Shown here: piece by piece, positions 40,935 through 49,196 of the stretch
How positions within the stretch are numbered: the first letter of the stretch is position 1
How the letters are laid out: each line of letters starts with the position of its first letter
Assembly: GCF_009184865.1 (NCBI RefSeq)
Contig: NZ_CP045096.1
Span: 3,348,001 to 3,412,000, forward strand
DNA: 64,000 bases
Source of the DNA: Streptomyces phaeolivaceus
GTDB lineage: Bacteria > Actinomycetota > Actinomycetes > Streptomycetales > Streptomycetaceae
Direction of reading: 5' to 3'
Position numbers and translations under genes: made by a program
Notes under the pieces: model-generated
What the model was told of the DNA's origin: nothing
Seen by the model: the letters and a program-made list of their open reading frames with translations, nothing else
Database searches by the model: none

Positions 40935-42507
40935 CACCCCGTGGCCGCCCACCGACGAGCGCGTGCTGCATGCCCTCGCCGACTGGGATGCCTGGTACGC
41001 CTCCGACCCCGACCGGCTGGAGGCCCGGTATACCGGCCGCGGCTACCGCGATGTCGTCAACCGGCCGGCGCAGCACCGCGGCGGCGTCGTCGGCCGCCTC
41101 GCCCGCTGGTTCTGGGGCAACCCCACCCCCGAGGGCGAGAAGCGCGACAAGCTCCACGTGCCGTTGGCCGGGGACATCGCCCGTACGAGCAGCGAGCTGC
41201 TGTTCTCCGAGCCCCCGAAACTCCTCGCCCCCGAGGGCTCCGGTGAGGCGACGCAGCAGGCCCTCGACGCGCTCATGGAGGACGGCCTCCAGCCCACCCT
41301 CCTCGAAGCCGGGGAGATCTGCGCCGCGCTCGGCGGCGCGTACCTGCGCGTGGTCTGGGACGAGGACGTGTCGGACCGGCCGTGGATCGACACCGTGGCC
41401 GCCGACCGGGCCGTCCCCGAGTTCCGGTACGGGCGCCTCGTCGCTGTCACCTTCTGGACCGTCCTGGAATCCGAGGGCGTCAACGACAACCGGGTGTTCC
41501 GGCACCTGGAGCGTCACGAGCGCGGCCGGATCTTCCACGGCCTGTACGAGGGCTCGACGATCAGCCTCGGCGCGGCCCGGCCGCTCGTCGACCACCCTGA
41601 GACCGCGCCGTTCGCCACCGAGGTGGACGCCGAGGGCGGCATCGACACCGGCGCGCCCGACCACCTCACGGCCGCGTACGTGCCCAACGTCCGGCCCGCC
41701 CGCGCCTGGAGGCACATCCCGACCGCCGCCTACTGGGGGCAGAGCGACTTCCAGGGCATCGAAGGCATCATGGACGCCCTCGACGAGACCTACAGCTCGT
41801 GGATGCGGGACGTACAGAACGGCAAGGGCCGCATCATCGTCGCCCAGTCCATGCTGGAGTCCCTCGGCCCCGGCCAGGGCGCCGCATGGTCCGAGGAGCG
41901 GCGGGTCTACACCGGCCTGAGCATGCTCCCGCGCCCGGGCGACCCGAACCCGATCACGGACGTCCAGTTCGAGATCCGCGTCACCGAGCACCGGGACACC
42001 TGCCAGGCACTGCTTGAGCAGGGCGTCCGACAGGCGGGCTACTCCGCTTCGACGTTCGGCGAGGGCGACGGGCAAGCCGTCACCGCGACGGAGATCCGGG
42101 CCCGCAACCGGCGGTCGATGACGACCAAGGGCCGCAAGGGCATGTACTGGGACCCGGGGATCGCCAGCATCAGCTCGGCCTACCTAGCGGTGCTGGCCGG
42201 GCCCCGGTTTCGGGTGGCGGGGCTGGTCGCGGAGCCGCCGAAGGTGGAGTTCCAGGACTCCATCATGGAGGGGCCCCGGGAACTCGCTGAGACCGCCGAG
42301 CTGCTCGCGCGGGCCATGGCCGCCTCCCGGGAGACCCTCGTACAGATGGTCCACCCCGACTGGGACGACACCCAGGTGAAGGCGGAAGTGGCCCGGCTGA
42401 AGGACGAATCGGCGATGGCCGACCCGGTCCTGACCGGCGCCGAAGGACCCGGAGGCGGGTTCCCGGCCGCCAGCGCCGAGGACGAGGGCGCCACCGGGGA
42501 GGAGTAG
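40915..42507 (+). CDS. Portal protein
   Basis: The portal is the 12-fold ring through which DNA enters the capsid and to which the tail attaches. The 530-residue protein shows the portal pattern: RDKLHVPLAGDIARTSSELL, GEICAALGGAYLRVVWDED, GVNDNRVFRHLERHERGRIF, and the C-terminal QAVTATEIRARNRRSMTTKG. It is placed between the terminase and the minor capsid protein, as in other siphoviruses. Confidence 0.9.
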   Translation: MPLPTADTPWPPTDERVLHALADWDAWYASDPDRLEARYTGRGYRDVVNRPAQHRGGVVGRLARWFWGNPTPEGEKRDKLHVPLAGDIARTSSELLFSEPPKLLAPEGSGEATQQALDALMEDGLQPTLLEAGEICAALGGAYLRVVWDEDVSDRPWIDTVAADRAVPEFRYGRLVAVTFWTVLESEGVNDNRVFRHLERHERGRIFHGLYEGSTISLGAARPLVDHPETAPFATEVDAEGGIDTGAPDHLTAAYVPNVRPARAWRHIPTAAYWGQSDFQGIEGIMDALDETYSSWMRDVQNGKGRIIVAQSMLESLGPGQGAAWSEERRVYTGLSMLPRPGDPNPITDVQFEIRVTEHRDTCQALLEQGVRQAGYSASTFGEGDGQAVTATEIRARNRRSMTTKGRKGMYWDPGIASISSAYLAVLAGPRFRVAGLVAEPPKVEFQDSIMEGPRELAETAELLARAMAASRETLVQMVHPDWDDTQVKAEVARLKDESAMADPVLTGAEGPGGGFPAASAEDEGATGEE

Positions 42508-42510
42508 CCG

Positions 42511-43650
42511 ATGCCGGTCTCCCCCGCGATGGCGGAGAACCTCGCCCACGAGGTTGCTCACCTCTACGAGGACGCCGAGGCCGCACTCCTCGAACGCATC
42601 GCCAAGGCCCTGGAGGCAGACCTCGACTCACCCCGCTGGGCCGAACTGAAGCTCGCCGCGATCGGCAACCTCCGCACGGCCGTGGAAACGGTCACCGACG
42701 CGCTCCAGACCGACACCGACGGAGCCGTACGCCGCGCGCTGATCGAGGCTTACAACCGCGGTCGTCAGGCGGCCGTCGCCGAGCTGGGCGCGCTGGACAT
42801 CGGCCGCGAGCTGGTGGCCCGCGACGCCCTGCCGAACGCGCCGGCTGTGGACCGGCTGGCCGCGAGCATGGCGCAGGACACCCGGCCGGTGTACGCCCGG
42901 ATCACGCGCGCGATCGTGGACGGGTACCGGCGGGTGGTCGCGCGGGCGTCCGGGAACGTGCTGCTCGGCACGATGACCCGCCGTGACGCCGCTCAGCGGG
43001 CCCTCGATCAGTTCGCCGCCCGCGGTGTCACGGCCTTCACGGACAGCTCTAGCCGGAACTGGGAGATGGCGTCCTACGCCGAGATGGCGGTCCGCTCCGT
43101 CACCGCTCGCGCCGCGGTCGACGGGCACGTGGACGCGCTCGGAGAGATCGGCGTGGGACTGGTCATCGTCTCGGACGCCCCACTGGAGTGCCCGCTCTGT
43201 CGGCAGTGGGAGGGCGAGATCCTCACGCTGTCCGGGCAGTCCGGACCGCACACGATCCGCGCGGAGCACACGATCCAGCCGTCCGGACTGTTCGCCCCGA
43301 CCCGCACGGTGGCGGTCCATGTGGCCGGGTCGCTCGTGGAGGCGCGGGCCGCTGGGCTGTTCCACCCGAACTGCCGGCACAGCCTCGCTGCGTACCTGCC
43401 CGGCGTGACCGCCCGGCCGCCGCACCATGCGACGCCGGGCACGACGTACGAGGACACGCAGCGGCAACGGGAGATCGAGCGGCACATCCGGAAGTGGAAG
43501 CGGACTCAGGCCGCCGCGATGGACGAGGCCGCTCGCCGCCGCGCGGGCGCGTACATCCGGAAGTGGCAGGCCGCCCAGCGCGAGCACGTCGCCGCGCACC
43601 CTGACCTTCGCCGCAAGCCTCAGCGCGAGCAGATCGGTGCTGCGCGCTGA
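42511..43650 (+). CDS. Minor capsid protein (phage minor capsid 2 type)
   Basis: The 379-residue protein follows the portal and matches minor capsid/head morphogenesis proteins. It begins with a helical part (VAHLYEDAEAALLERIAKAL) and later has the typical RSVTARAAVDGHVDALGEIG, then CPLCRQWEGEILTLSG and HPNCRHSLAAYLPG, whose Cys and His may bind a metal. The C-terminal end is highly basic (IERHIRKWKRTQAAAMDEA). Confidence 0.85.
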   Translation: MPVSPAMAENLAHEVAHLYEDAEAALLERIAKALEADLDSPRWAELKLAAIGNLRTAVETVTDALQTDTDGAVRRALIEAYNRGRQAAVAELGALDIGRELVARDALPNAPAVDRLAASMAQDTRPVYARITRAIVDGYRRVVARASGNVLLGTMTRRDAAQRALDQFAARGVTAFTDSSSRNWEMASYAEMAVRSVTARAAVDGHVDALGEIGVGLVIVSDAPLECPLCRQWEGEILTLSGQSGPHTIRAEHTIQPSGLFAPTRTVAVHVAGSLVEARAAGLFHPNCRHSLAAYLPGVTARPPHHATPGTTYEDTQRQREIERHIRKWKRTQAAAMDEAARRRAGAYIRKWQAAQREHVAAHPDLRRKPQREQIGAAR

Positions 43651-43713
43651 CCCACGAGTTTCCCGGCACCCGCCGCACGGCGACCGCCGGACAATCCCGC
43701 ACGGGAGATCACC

Positions 43714-44487
43714 ATGCAGGTCCCTTTCAGGCGGTCGCACTTCAGGCATCCTCTGGCAACGCACGCAGCGCTGGGAGTGCTTGGCCGCCACCACGACGGC
43801 TCGCCGCTCTACGCCATCGCGGATGGCAACGGCGTGGCCGAAGGCGGCTCCGGATCCGGGTCCAGCGGACAGGCCGGATCTGAGGCTCAGAGCCAGTCCG
43901 GACAGAGCGGAGACGGCACGGCCGGTGAAGGCTCTGGCCAGGAAGGACAGCAGTCCGGACAGCGATCCGGGCAGTCCGGATCGGGCTCCGGAGACGGCGA
44001 CAGCACCGACTGGAAGGCGCTCGCCCGCCAGTGGGAGAAGCGCGCCAAGGACAACAAGGGCGCGGCTGACGAGTTGGCCACGCTCAAGGCGTCCCAGATG
44101 AGCGACCAAGAGAAGGCGGTCGCTGAGGCAGAGACGCGGGGCCGTACGGCCGCCGCCCTCGAACACGGCAAGGAACTGGCCGCGTCGCGCTTCGAAGCCG
44201 CCGCCGCCAAAGCAGGCGTGAACCTCGGCGACGCCACCGACCTGATCGACACCGCACGGTTCGTCGACAAGGACGGCAAGGTCGACAACGACGCCATCAC
44301 GGCCGCCGTGAAGAAGCTCGCCAAGCTCGCCCCCAAGGGCGCCGGCCGTTCCGGCGGCGACATGGGCGGCGGCAGCGGCTCCGGCGACCAGGGCGCATCC
44401 CTCGACAAGCAGATCGAGGAGGCCACACGCAAGCGGAACTTCCCCGAAGTCGTACGACTCAAGCGGCTCAAGGCCGCACAAACCTGA
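43714..44487 (+). CDS. Capsid scaffold protein
   Basis: Scaffolds guide capsid assembly and leave afterwards. The 257-residue protein has a Ser/Gly/Gln-rich repeated region (about residues 45-90), then a charged helical part (WKALARQWEKRAKDNKGAAD, DQEKAVAEAETRGRTAAALE) and a basic C-terminal hook (RNFPEVVRLKRLKAAQT) suited to capsid binding. It lies directly before the major capsid gene. The linker is made of TCCGGA-type DNA repeats. Confidence 0.82.
   Translation: MQVPFRRSHFRHPLATHAALGVLGRHHDGSPLYAIADGNGVAEGGSGSGSSGQAGSEAQSQSGQSGDGTAGEGSGQEGQQSGQRSGQSGSGSGDGDSTDWKALARQWEKRAKDNKGAADELATLKASQMSDQEKAVAEAETRGRTAAALEHGKELAASRFEAAAAKAGVNLGDATDLIDTARFVDKDGKVDNDAITAAVKKLAKLAPKGAGRSGGDMGGGSGSGDQGASLDKQIEEATRKRNFPEVVRLKRLKAAQT
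43845..43994 (+). repeat. TCCGGA-rich repeats in the scaffold gene
   Basis: CAGTCCGGACAG, CCGGATCCGGG and CAGTCCGGATCGGG units recur over about 150 bp and encode SGQ/SGS runs. They match units in the linker of the Spd-like gene (35611-35667), 8 kb away. Confidence 0.65.
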
Positions 44488-44501
44488 ACTGAGGAGGCAC
44501 C

Positions 44502-45710
44502 ATGGCCGGCATCACCGGGATGGGCACCACCTTCAACCTTCCCAACTACGCGGGCGAACTCTTCGCGATCACGCCGGAGGAGACCCCGTTCCTGTCGGCC
44601 ATCGGCGGCCTCACCGGCGGTGGCATGACCACGTCGCAGGAGTTCGAGTGGCAGACCTCCGACCTGCGCGACCCGGCGCAGCGCACGAAGGTGGAGGGCG
44701 CGACCGCGCCGACTGCCGAGGAGCGGGTGCGGGCGAACGTCCGCAACGTCGTGCAGATCCACCAGGAGAAGGTCTCCGTTTCCTACACCAAGCAGGCTGC
44801 GGTGGGCGCGCTGGCGACGCCCGGCGCGGCGCCGTTCCGGGGGGTGAACGGGGAGAACCCGGTCGCCAACGAGATGGACTGGCAGGTCGCGCAGGCGCTG
44901 AAGTCGGTGGCCCTGGACGTGAACTACTCGTTCCTCAACGGCGAGTTCGCGAACCCGACGACGAACGCCACCGCCCGGAAGACCCGGGGCATCCTGGAGG
45001 CCATCACCACGAACCGCATCTCGCGGGGCACCACGGTGACCGGAGCCTCCTCGGCGACGGACACGATCACGTCGACGGGTCACGGCCTGTCGGACGGCAA
45101 CAAGATCGTGTTCCGGGACACCGGTGACGCCACCGGCATCATCGCCGGGCGCGTGTACTACGTGGACGCGGTCGACGCGAACACCTTCAAGGTGTCGGCG
45201 TCCAGCGGCGGCGCGGCCATCACCCTGGGCACATCCTCGGGGATCTCCTACACCGTCCCCTGGTCGACGGCCCTGACCACCCTCCACGTCGACGACATGC
45301 TCCAGCTCGCCTACGACAACGGCGGGATCAGCGAGCAGGAGACCGCGACCCTCGTGACGAACTCGATCCAGAAGCGGGCGATCACGAAGGCCTACGCGGA
45401 CGCGTACGGCAAGGCGGTCCTCATCACCGAGGCCAGCCGCACCGTCGGCGGCGTCAGCGTTCAGACCATCGAGACCGACTTCGGGCGGCTCAACATCATG
45501 ATGGACCGGCACATGCCGCAGGACTCGATCCTGGTGGCCTCGCTGGAGCAGCTGATGCCGGTCATGCTCAACATCCCCGGCAAGGGCGTCATGTTCGAGG
45601 AGGACCTGGCGAAGACCGGCGCCTCGGACGAGAAGCAGCTGTACGGCGAGATCGGCCTGAAGTACGGCAACGAGCGCGCCCACGCGGTCCAGACCGGTCT
45701 GGTGATCTGA
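44502..45710 (+). CDS. Major capsid protein (SU10-like, HK97 fold)
   Basis: The main shell protein, 402 residues. It starts with AGITGMGTTFNLPNYAGELF and has the family stretches EETPFLSAIGGLTGG, FEWQTSDLRDP, VSVSYTKQAAVGAL, and at the end LNIMMDRHMPQDSILVASLE and QLYGEIGLKYGNERAHA. Between about residues 178 and 252 an extra beta-rich domain is inserted (ITSTGHGLSDGNKIVF ... RVYYVDAVDANTFKVSA). It probably projects from the capsid surface. A strong GAGG RBS precedes ATG 44502. Confidence 0.92.
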   Translation: MAGITGMGTTFNLPNYAGELFAITPEETPFLSAIGGLTGGGMTTSQEFEWQTSDLRDPAQRTKVEGATAPTAEERVRANVRNVVQIHQEKVSVSYTKQAAVGALATPGAAPFRGVNGENPVANEMDWQVAQALKSVALDVNYSFLNGEFANPTTNATARKTRGILEAITTNRISRGTTVTGASSATDTITSTGHGLSDGNKIVFRDTGDATGIIAGRVYYVDAVDANTFKVSASSGGAAITLGTSSGISYTVPWSTALTTLHVDDMLQLAYDNGGISEQETATLVTNSIQKRAITKAYADAYGKAVLITEASRTVGGVSVQTIETDFGRLNIMMDRHMPQDSILVASLEQLMPVMLNIPGKGVMFEEDLAKTGASDEKQLYGEIGLKYGNERAHAVQTGLVI

Positions 45711-45711
45711 C

Positions 45712-46023
45712 GTGGCGGTCTACGAGCGGGGCTCCGGCCCCCACATCGCTGAGCGGGTGGCGCCGGTGCTGGGCAGTCCGGAGGCTGAGCGGTACGCCAC
45801 TCTCGCGGCCGATCCGGGGTCGGGCTGGCGGTGCGTCAAGGCCGACCCGGAGGAGGGTGGGAAGCAGCCCCCGCCTGAGCGACCGACGAAGGCGGCGGTC
45901 AAGGACGAGTGGGTGGCCTACGCGCGCTCGCGGGCGAAGGACTCGGACGAGGAGGCCGCGATCGACGGCCTCACCAAGGACGAGCTGATCGAGAAGTACG
46001 GCGGAGAGGGTGACGGGGCATGA
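45712..46023 (+). CDS. Small head protein with SAP-like C-terminus
   Basis: A 103-residue protein (GTG 45712), charged, with a C-terminal KAAVKDEWVAYARSRAKD and LTKDELIEKYG, which resembles short DNA- or capsid-binding helix pairs seen after the capsid gene in other phages. Exact role unknown. Confidence 0.7.
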   Translation: MAVYERGSGPHIAERVAPVLGSPEAERYATLAADPGSGWRCVKADPEEGGKQPPPERPTKAAVKDEWVAYARSRAKDSDEEAAIDGLTKDELIEKYGGEGDGA

Positions 46024-46523
46024 CGCTGAGCACGAGCCTGAGCCTGAGCCTGAGGAGCACGCTCTCCTCAGCTCTGGACCTCGTCACCCCGCAGGCGCCT
46101 CTGGACTACTCGGCGTCGGTCGCCCTGGCGTCGGGTGTGGGCGCGAACCAGGCGGACAAGATCTTCGCCGACACGAGGACGCTCGCCGCGTCCGCGACGG
46201 AGGATCTGGACTTGGCCGGCGTTCTGTCGGACCCGCTCGGGGCAGCGCTGACGTTCGCCCGGGTCAAGGCGGTGCTGATCCGGGCGGCGGCCGGGAATAC
46301 GAACAACGTGCAGGTCACCAGGCCCGCGTCGAACGGCGTCCCGCTGTTCCTCGCGGCCGGGGACGGCCTCGCGGTTCGGCCCGGCGGTCTGTTCCTGTGG
46401 GTGGCGCCGGACGCGACCGGCGTCGCGGTCACCGCGGGCACCGGGGACCTGCTGACGCTCACCAACTCGGCCGGGTCCACGTCGGTGACGTACGACGTCG
46501 TCATCATCGGCGCGAGCGCGTAA
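46020..46523 (+). CDS. Structural protein, possible head decoration
   Basis: A 167-residue beta-rich protein (ATG 46020) located between capsid and connectors. Its C-terminal half (GLAVRPGGLFLWVAPDATGV, LLTLTNSAGSTSVTYDVVI) looks like a jelly-roll. Position and composition suggest decoration or capsid stabilisation; I recognise no family. Confidence 0.6.
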   Translation: MTLSTSLSLSLRSTLSSALDLVTPQAPLDYSASVALASGVGANQADKIFADTRTLAASATEDLDLAGVLSDPLGAALTFARVKAVLIRAAAGNTNNVQVTRPASNGVPLFLAAGDGLAVRPGGLFLWVAPDATGVAVTAGTGDLLTLTNSAGSTSVTYDVVIIGASA

Positions 46524-46534
46524 GGGGGTGCCCG

Positions 46535-46951
46535 GTGGCCAGGATCTACGCGACGTCGGCGGAGTACACGGCGTACACCGGGCAGACCCCGCCCTCGGAC
46601 ATCGACCAGCAGCTGGCGGACGCCTCGCGGATGCTGGAGGCGCAGGTGTTCCGGCTGTGCTGGTACGAGGTCGACGAAGACGGCTACCCGTCCAACGCAA
46701 CGGTGCGGTCGGCGTTCTCGGACGCCGTCTGTGCTCAGGCGCAGTGGTGGGACGAGCTGGGGGACTCGACGGGGGCGGCCGGGGTCGGCTGGGGCACCGT
46801 CAAGCTGGGCTCGGCGCAGATGTCCCGGTCGGTCACGGCCACCTCGGGTGGCGCCTCGGCGGCCCGGGAGATTGCCCCGAAGGCGATGGATGCGCTGCTC
46901 TCCATGGACCTGACCCCAGACATCTTCCGCATGGGGATGGTGACCTCGTGA
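46535..46951 (+). CDS. Head-tail connector (adaptor-like)
   Basis: A 138-residue, mostly helical protein with the gp6/gp15-like outline (YATSAEYTAYTGQTPPSDID, DASRMLEAQVFRLCWYEVD, AFSDAVCAQAQWWDELGD). GTG 46535 follows GGGGGTG. It is the first connector gene after the capsid block. Confidence 0.78.
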   Translation: MARIYATSAEYTAYTGQTPPSDIDQQLADASRMLEAQVFRLCWYEVDEDGYPSNATVRSAFSDAVCAQAQWWDELGDSTGAAGVGWGTVKLGSAQMSRSVTATSGGASAAREIAPKAMDALLSMDLTPDIFRMGMVTS

Positions 46952-47268
46952 AGCTGCCTGGGATGTGGCTCCAGCATCAGGTGACCGTCGAGCCGTACGG
47001 CGGCCCGTCGGGCTCCAGGGGCCCGAAGTTCGAGGCCCCGGTGGCGGTGCGGTGCTTCCTGGAGGAGAAGAACCGCATGGTCCGCGCGAAGGACGGCAAC
47101 GAAGTGGTCTCCTCGGCCACGTTCTACTGCCGCCTGGACGCGGTCGACGCCGTCCCGGAGTCGCGGGTGACGCTGCCGGACGGCCGGGTCACCACCGTGC
47201 TCGTGCAGGCCCGCCACGAGGGCGGGAAGCTCCCGCTCCCGGACCATCTGGAGGTGAGTCTCCAGTGA
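46948..47268 (+). CDS. Head closure/head-tail joining protein
   Basis: A 106-residue beta-rich protein (GTG 46948) of the gp16/gpFII stopper type by position and look (QHQVTVEPYGGPSG, SSATFYCRLDAVDAVPE, LPDGRVTTVLVQARHEGG). It overlaps both neighbours by 4 bp. Confidence 0.75.
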   Translation: MKLPGMWLQHQVTVEPYGGPSGSRGPKFEAPVAVRCFLEEKNRMVRAKDGNEVVSSATFYCRLDAVDAVPESRVTLPDGRVTTVLVQARHEGGKLPLPDHLEVSLQ

Positions 47269-47618
47269 GCGTCTACACCCGCTTCACCCCCGGCAACGCC
47301 CAGCGGCTGTGGACCACCCGTGGGCGCAGGCTTGCCGAGGAGGGTCTCCGCCGGGGCCTGGAGCACGTCCTCGGCGAGTCGCAGAAGATCGTGCCGCTGG
47401 AGGAGGGCACCCTGCGCCGCTCCGGGAAGGTGACCGTGAACGGCATGGAGGGCGCGGTCTCCTACGACACTCCGTACGCGAAGCGGCAGCACGAAGAGCT
47501 GACCTGGCGCCACCTCCCCGGCCGGTCCGCCAAGTACCTGGAGATCCCGTTCAACCGGGAGCGGGACGTCGTCCTCCGCATGATGCAGGTCGACCTCCGG
47601 AGGTGGTTCCGTGGCTGA
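47265..47618 (+). CDS. HK97 gp10-like connector/tail-completion protein
   Basis: A 117-residue protein (GTG 47265) with the family-like ESQKIVPLEEGTLRRSGKV and ISY-type stretch AVSYDTPYAKRQHEEL, then PFNRERDVVLRMM. Such proteins complete the tail or join it to the head. Confidence 0.8.
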   Translation: MSVYTRFTPGNAQRLWTTRGRRLAEEGLRRGLEHVLGESQKIVPLEEGTLRRSGKVTVNGMEGAVSYDTPYAKRQHEELTWRHLPGRSAKYLEIPFNRERDVVLRMMQVDLRRWFRG

Positions 47619-48033
47619 CTTCCTCGACGGCATCGCCCGCCACCTTGACGCCCTGAGCCTGCTCACCTACGACCCCGAAGGCGCCGGCGGGGACACCTTC
47701 CTCGACGACATGCCCTCGGGGCCCGACACGGCGGTGGCGATCACCAGCTACCAGGCTGGCGCGGAGCCGGACTCGCTGCTGCCGTACGACGAGCCCCGCA
47801 TCCAGGTCCGCACCCGCGACACGGACCCCACGGCCGCTCGTACGCGGTGCGCGGCGATCTACGGCGAGCTGCACGGCCTCGGGCCGGTCACGCTGCCGGA
47901 CGGGACCCTGCTGATCCTGTGCGTGGCGCTCCAGGGCGGCCCGACAGCGATCGGCAAGGACCAGAACGGCCGCATGGAGTACGTCGCGAACTTCCGCGCC
48001 GAACACCTCAACGTCACAGCCCACCGCGGCTGA
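47611..48033 (+). CDS. Tail terminator-like protein
   Basis: A 140-residue protein (GTG 47611) just before the tail tube gene. The fold pattern (DTAVAITSYQAGAEPDSLLP, PRIQVRTRDTDPTAARTRC, YVANFRAEHLNV) fits tail terminators, which stop tube growth and bind the connector. Confidence 0.76.
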   Translation: MADFLDGIARHLDALSLLTYDPEGAGGDTFLDDMPSGPDTAVAITSYQAGAEPDSLLPYDEPRIQVRTRDTDPTAARTRCAAIYGELHGLGPVTLPDGTLLILCVALQGGPTAIGKDQNGRMEYVANFRAEHLNVTAHRG

Positions 48034-48050
48034 CCCCACCCCACCTTCCG

Positions 48051-48073
48051 GCCCGCTGCTCCTCGCTGCGGGC
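48051..48073 (+). terminator. Hairpin before the tail tube gene
   Basis: GCCCGC (48051-48056) pairs with GCGGGC (48068-48073), followed by ATTTCG. It could lower read-through into, or adjust the level of, the abundant tail tube mRNA. Confidence 0.45.
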
Positions 48074-48096
48074 ATTTCGTCATGCCTGGAGGAGCT

Positions 48097-48573
48097 ATGC
48101 CGGCAGTCAAGTACAACGCTCGCGACGTCCGATTCCAGATCGAGGACTTCAACAACCCGGGGACCTGGACCGAGTTCAGGACCGCCAAGAACGGCTCAGG
48201 TGAGGGCGGCATCAACACCTTCACCAAGGGCCACGCCTACGAGGCCGCCGACACCACCACGTTCGGCAGCGACGGGCGCGCGGAGACCCAGAACATGCAG
48301 GAAGGCAAGACGCTCGGCCTGCAAGGCTTCCGCATGAAGGACCCGATCACCGGAGCCCTCGACCCGGCCATGGCGCTCGCGGAGGCGCAGGCCGGACGCC
48401 TCGGCGTCGACTCCCTCGTCGGCTTCCGCTTCGCCGCCCCCGGCGACACCGTATGGACGGTCTGGCCGGACGCCACCTTCCAGCTCGGCGAGGAGGGCGG
48501 CGGCAACAACGACAAGGTCACCTGGGCCTGCACCGTGACCCGCTCCGGCGCTGAGACCACGGCGGCCATCTGA
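48097..48573 (+). CDS. Major tail tube protein
   Basis: Forms the tail tube. The 158-residue protein starts at ATG 48097 behind GGAGGAG (a strong RBS, as expected for an abundant protein). Typical stretches are VRFQIEDFNNPGTWTEF, FGSDGRAETQNMQEGKTLGL and FQLGEEGGGNNDKVTWACTV. The tail chaperone gene begins at its stop. Confidence 0.86.
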   Translation: MPAVKYNARDVRFQIEDFNNPGTWTEFRTAKNGSGEGGINTFTKGHAYEAADTTTFGSDGRAETQNMQEGKTLGLQGFRMKDPITGALDPAMALAEAQAGRLGVDSLVGFRFAAPGDTVWTVWPDATFQLGEEGGGNNDKVTWACTVTRSGAETTAAI

Positions 48574-49052
48574 TGACCGCCCGCAAGACGCCCGTGCGGG
48601 GCGAAGAGTCCTGGGACGACTTCTGGGCCGAAGTCTCCCGAGGGCGCACGGAGACGATCCGCGGCATCGCGGTCCCAGTACCCACCGACATGCCGATGGT
48701 CGTCACCCGGCGCATCGAGGAACTACGGGAGTCCTCCGCGCTGGAGGACATCCAGGAGCTGATCGGGCTCCTCTTCGGCACCGATGTGCTGGACCAGTGG
48801 ATCGAGGCAGGGATGGGCCTCAGGGAGTTCCAGGTCGTCATGACCTGGGGCCTCGCCCACGCCTCCGGTAACCCGCTCACCCACCGCGAGGCCTTCGATC
48901 TCGTCGAGCAGGGTGCGGGCGCGGGAAAACAGCTGGGCCCGAAGGGGCCGAACCGAGCCGCACGGAGATCGCAGTCCGCCGCTGGTGGTGGGCGATCGAA
49001 GCGGACTTCCAGCGCGAGTACGGCTACGGCCCGCAAGACATCGCGCACCTAG
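48573..49052 (+). CDS. Tail assembly chaperone, short form (gpG-like)
   Basis: The zero-frame product is 159 residues, helical in the middle (EELRESSALEDIQELIGLLF, WGLAHASGNPLTHREAFD). It shares its first 119 residues with the frameshifted form and ends in a low-complexity tail. The ATG overlaps the tail tube stop. The short form is normally the more abundant one. Confidence 0.85.
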   Translation: MTARKTPVRGEESWDDFWAEVSRGRTETIRGIAVPVPTDMPMVVTRRIEELRESSALEDIQELIGLLFGTDVLDQWIEAGMGLREFQVVMTWGLAHASGNPLTHREAFDLVEQGAGAGKQLGPKGPNRAARRSQSAAGGGRSKRTSSASTATARKTSRT

Positions 49053-49177
49053 GCCGCCGCCGCTTCCACAACCTGCTCCGCGGCCTCTCCCCGGACGCGG
49101 TGTTCCGCCGGGTCGCGGGCGACTTCATCTCGATCGTCGACGACCCGGACCAGGTGCGCGCGGCACTGCACAGCTAA
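48573..49177 (+). CDS. Tail assembly chaperone, frameshifted long form (gpGT-like)
   Basis: The two chaperone products help the tape measure protein fold while the tube assembles. A -1 shift at GGGAAAA (48923-48929) would move ribosomes from the short frame into one that continues to the TAA at 49175, giving about 201 residues. The added C-terminus (RRWWWAIEADFQREYGYGPQ, DIAHLGRRRFHNLLRGL) looks like folded protein, unlike the basic, low-complexity end of the short form. Its location between tail tube and tape measure is the standard one. Confidence 0.82.
48923..48929 (+). promoter_or_regulatory. -1 frameshift slippery site GGGAAAA
   Basis: In the zero frame the site reads G-GGA-AAA, the exact X-XXY-YYZ pattern for -1 slippage, and the -1 frame is open from here to 49177 with protein-like sequence. 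No stable downstream hairpin was checked by folding. Confidence 0.85.
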
Positions 49178-49196
49178 CTGAAGAGGGGGTGCCCCG

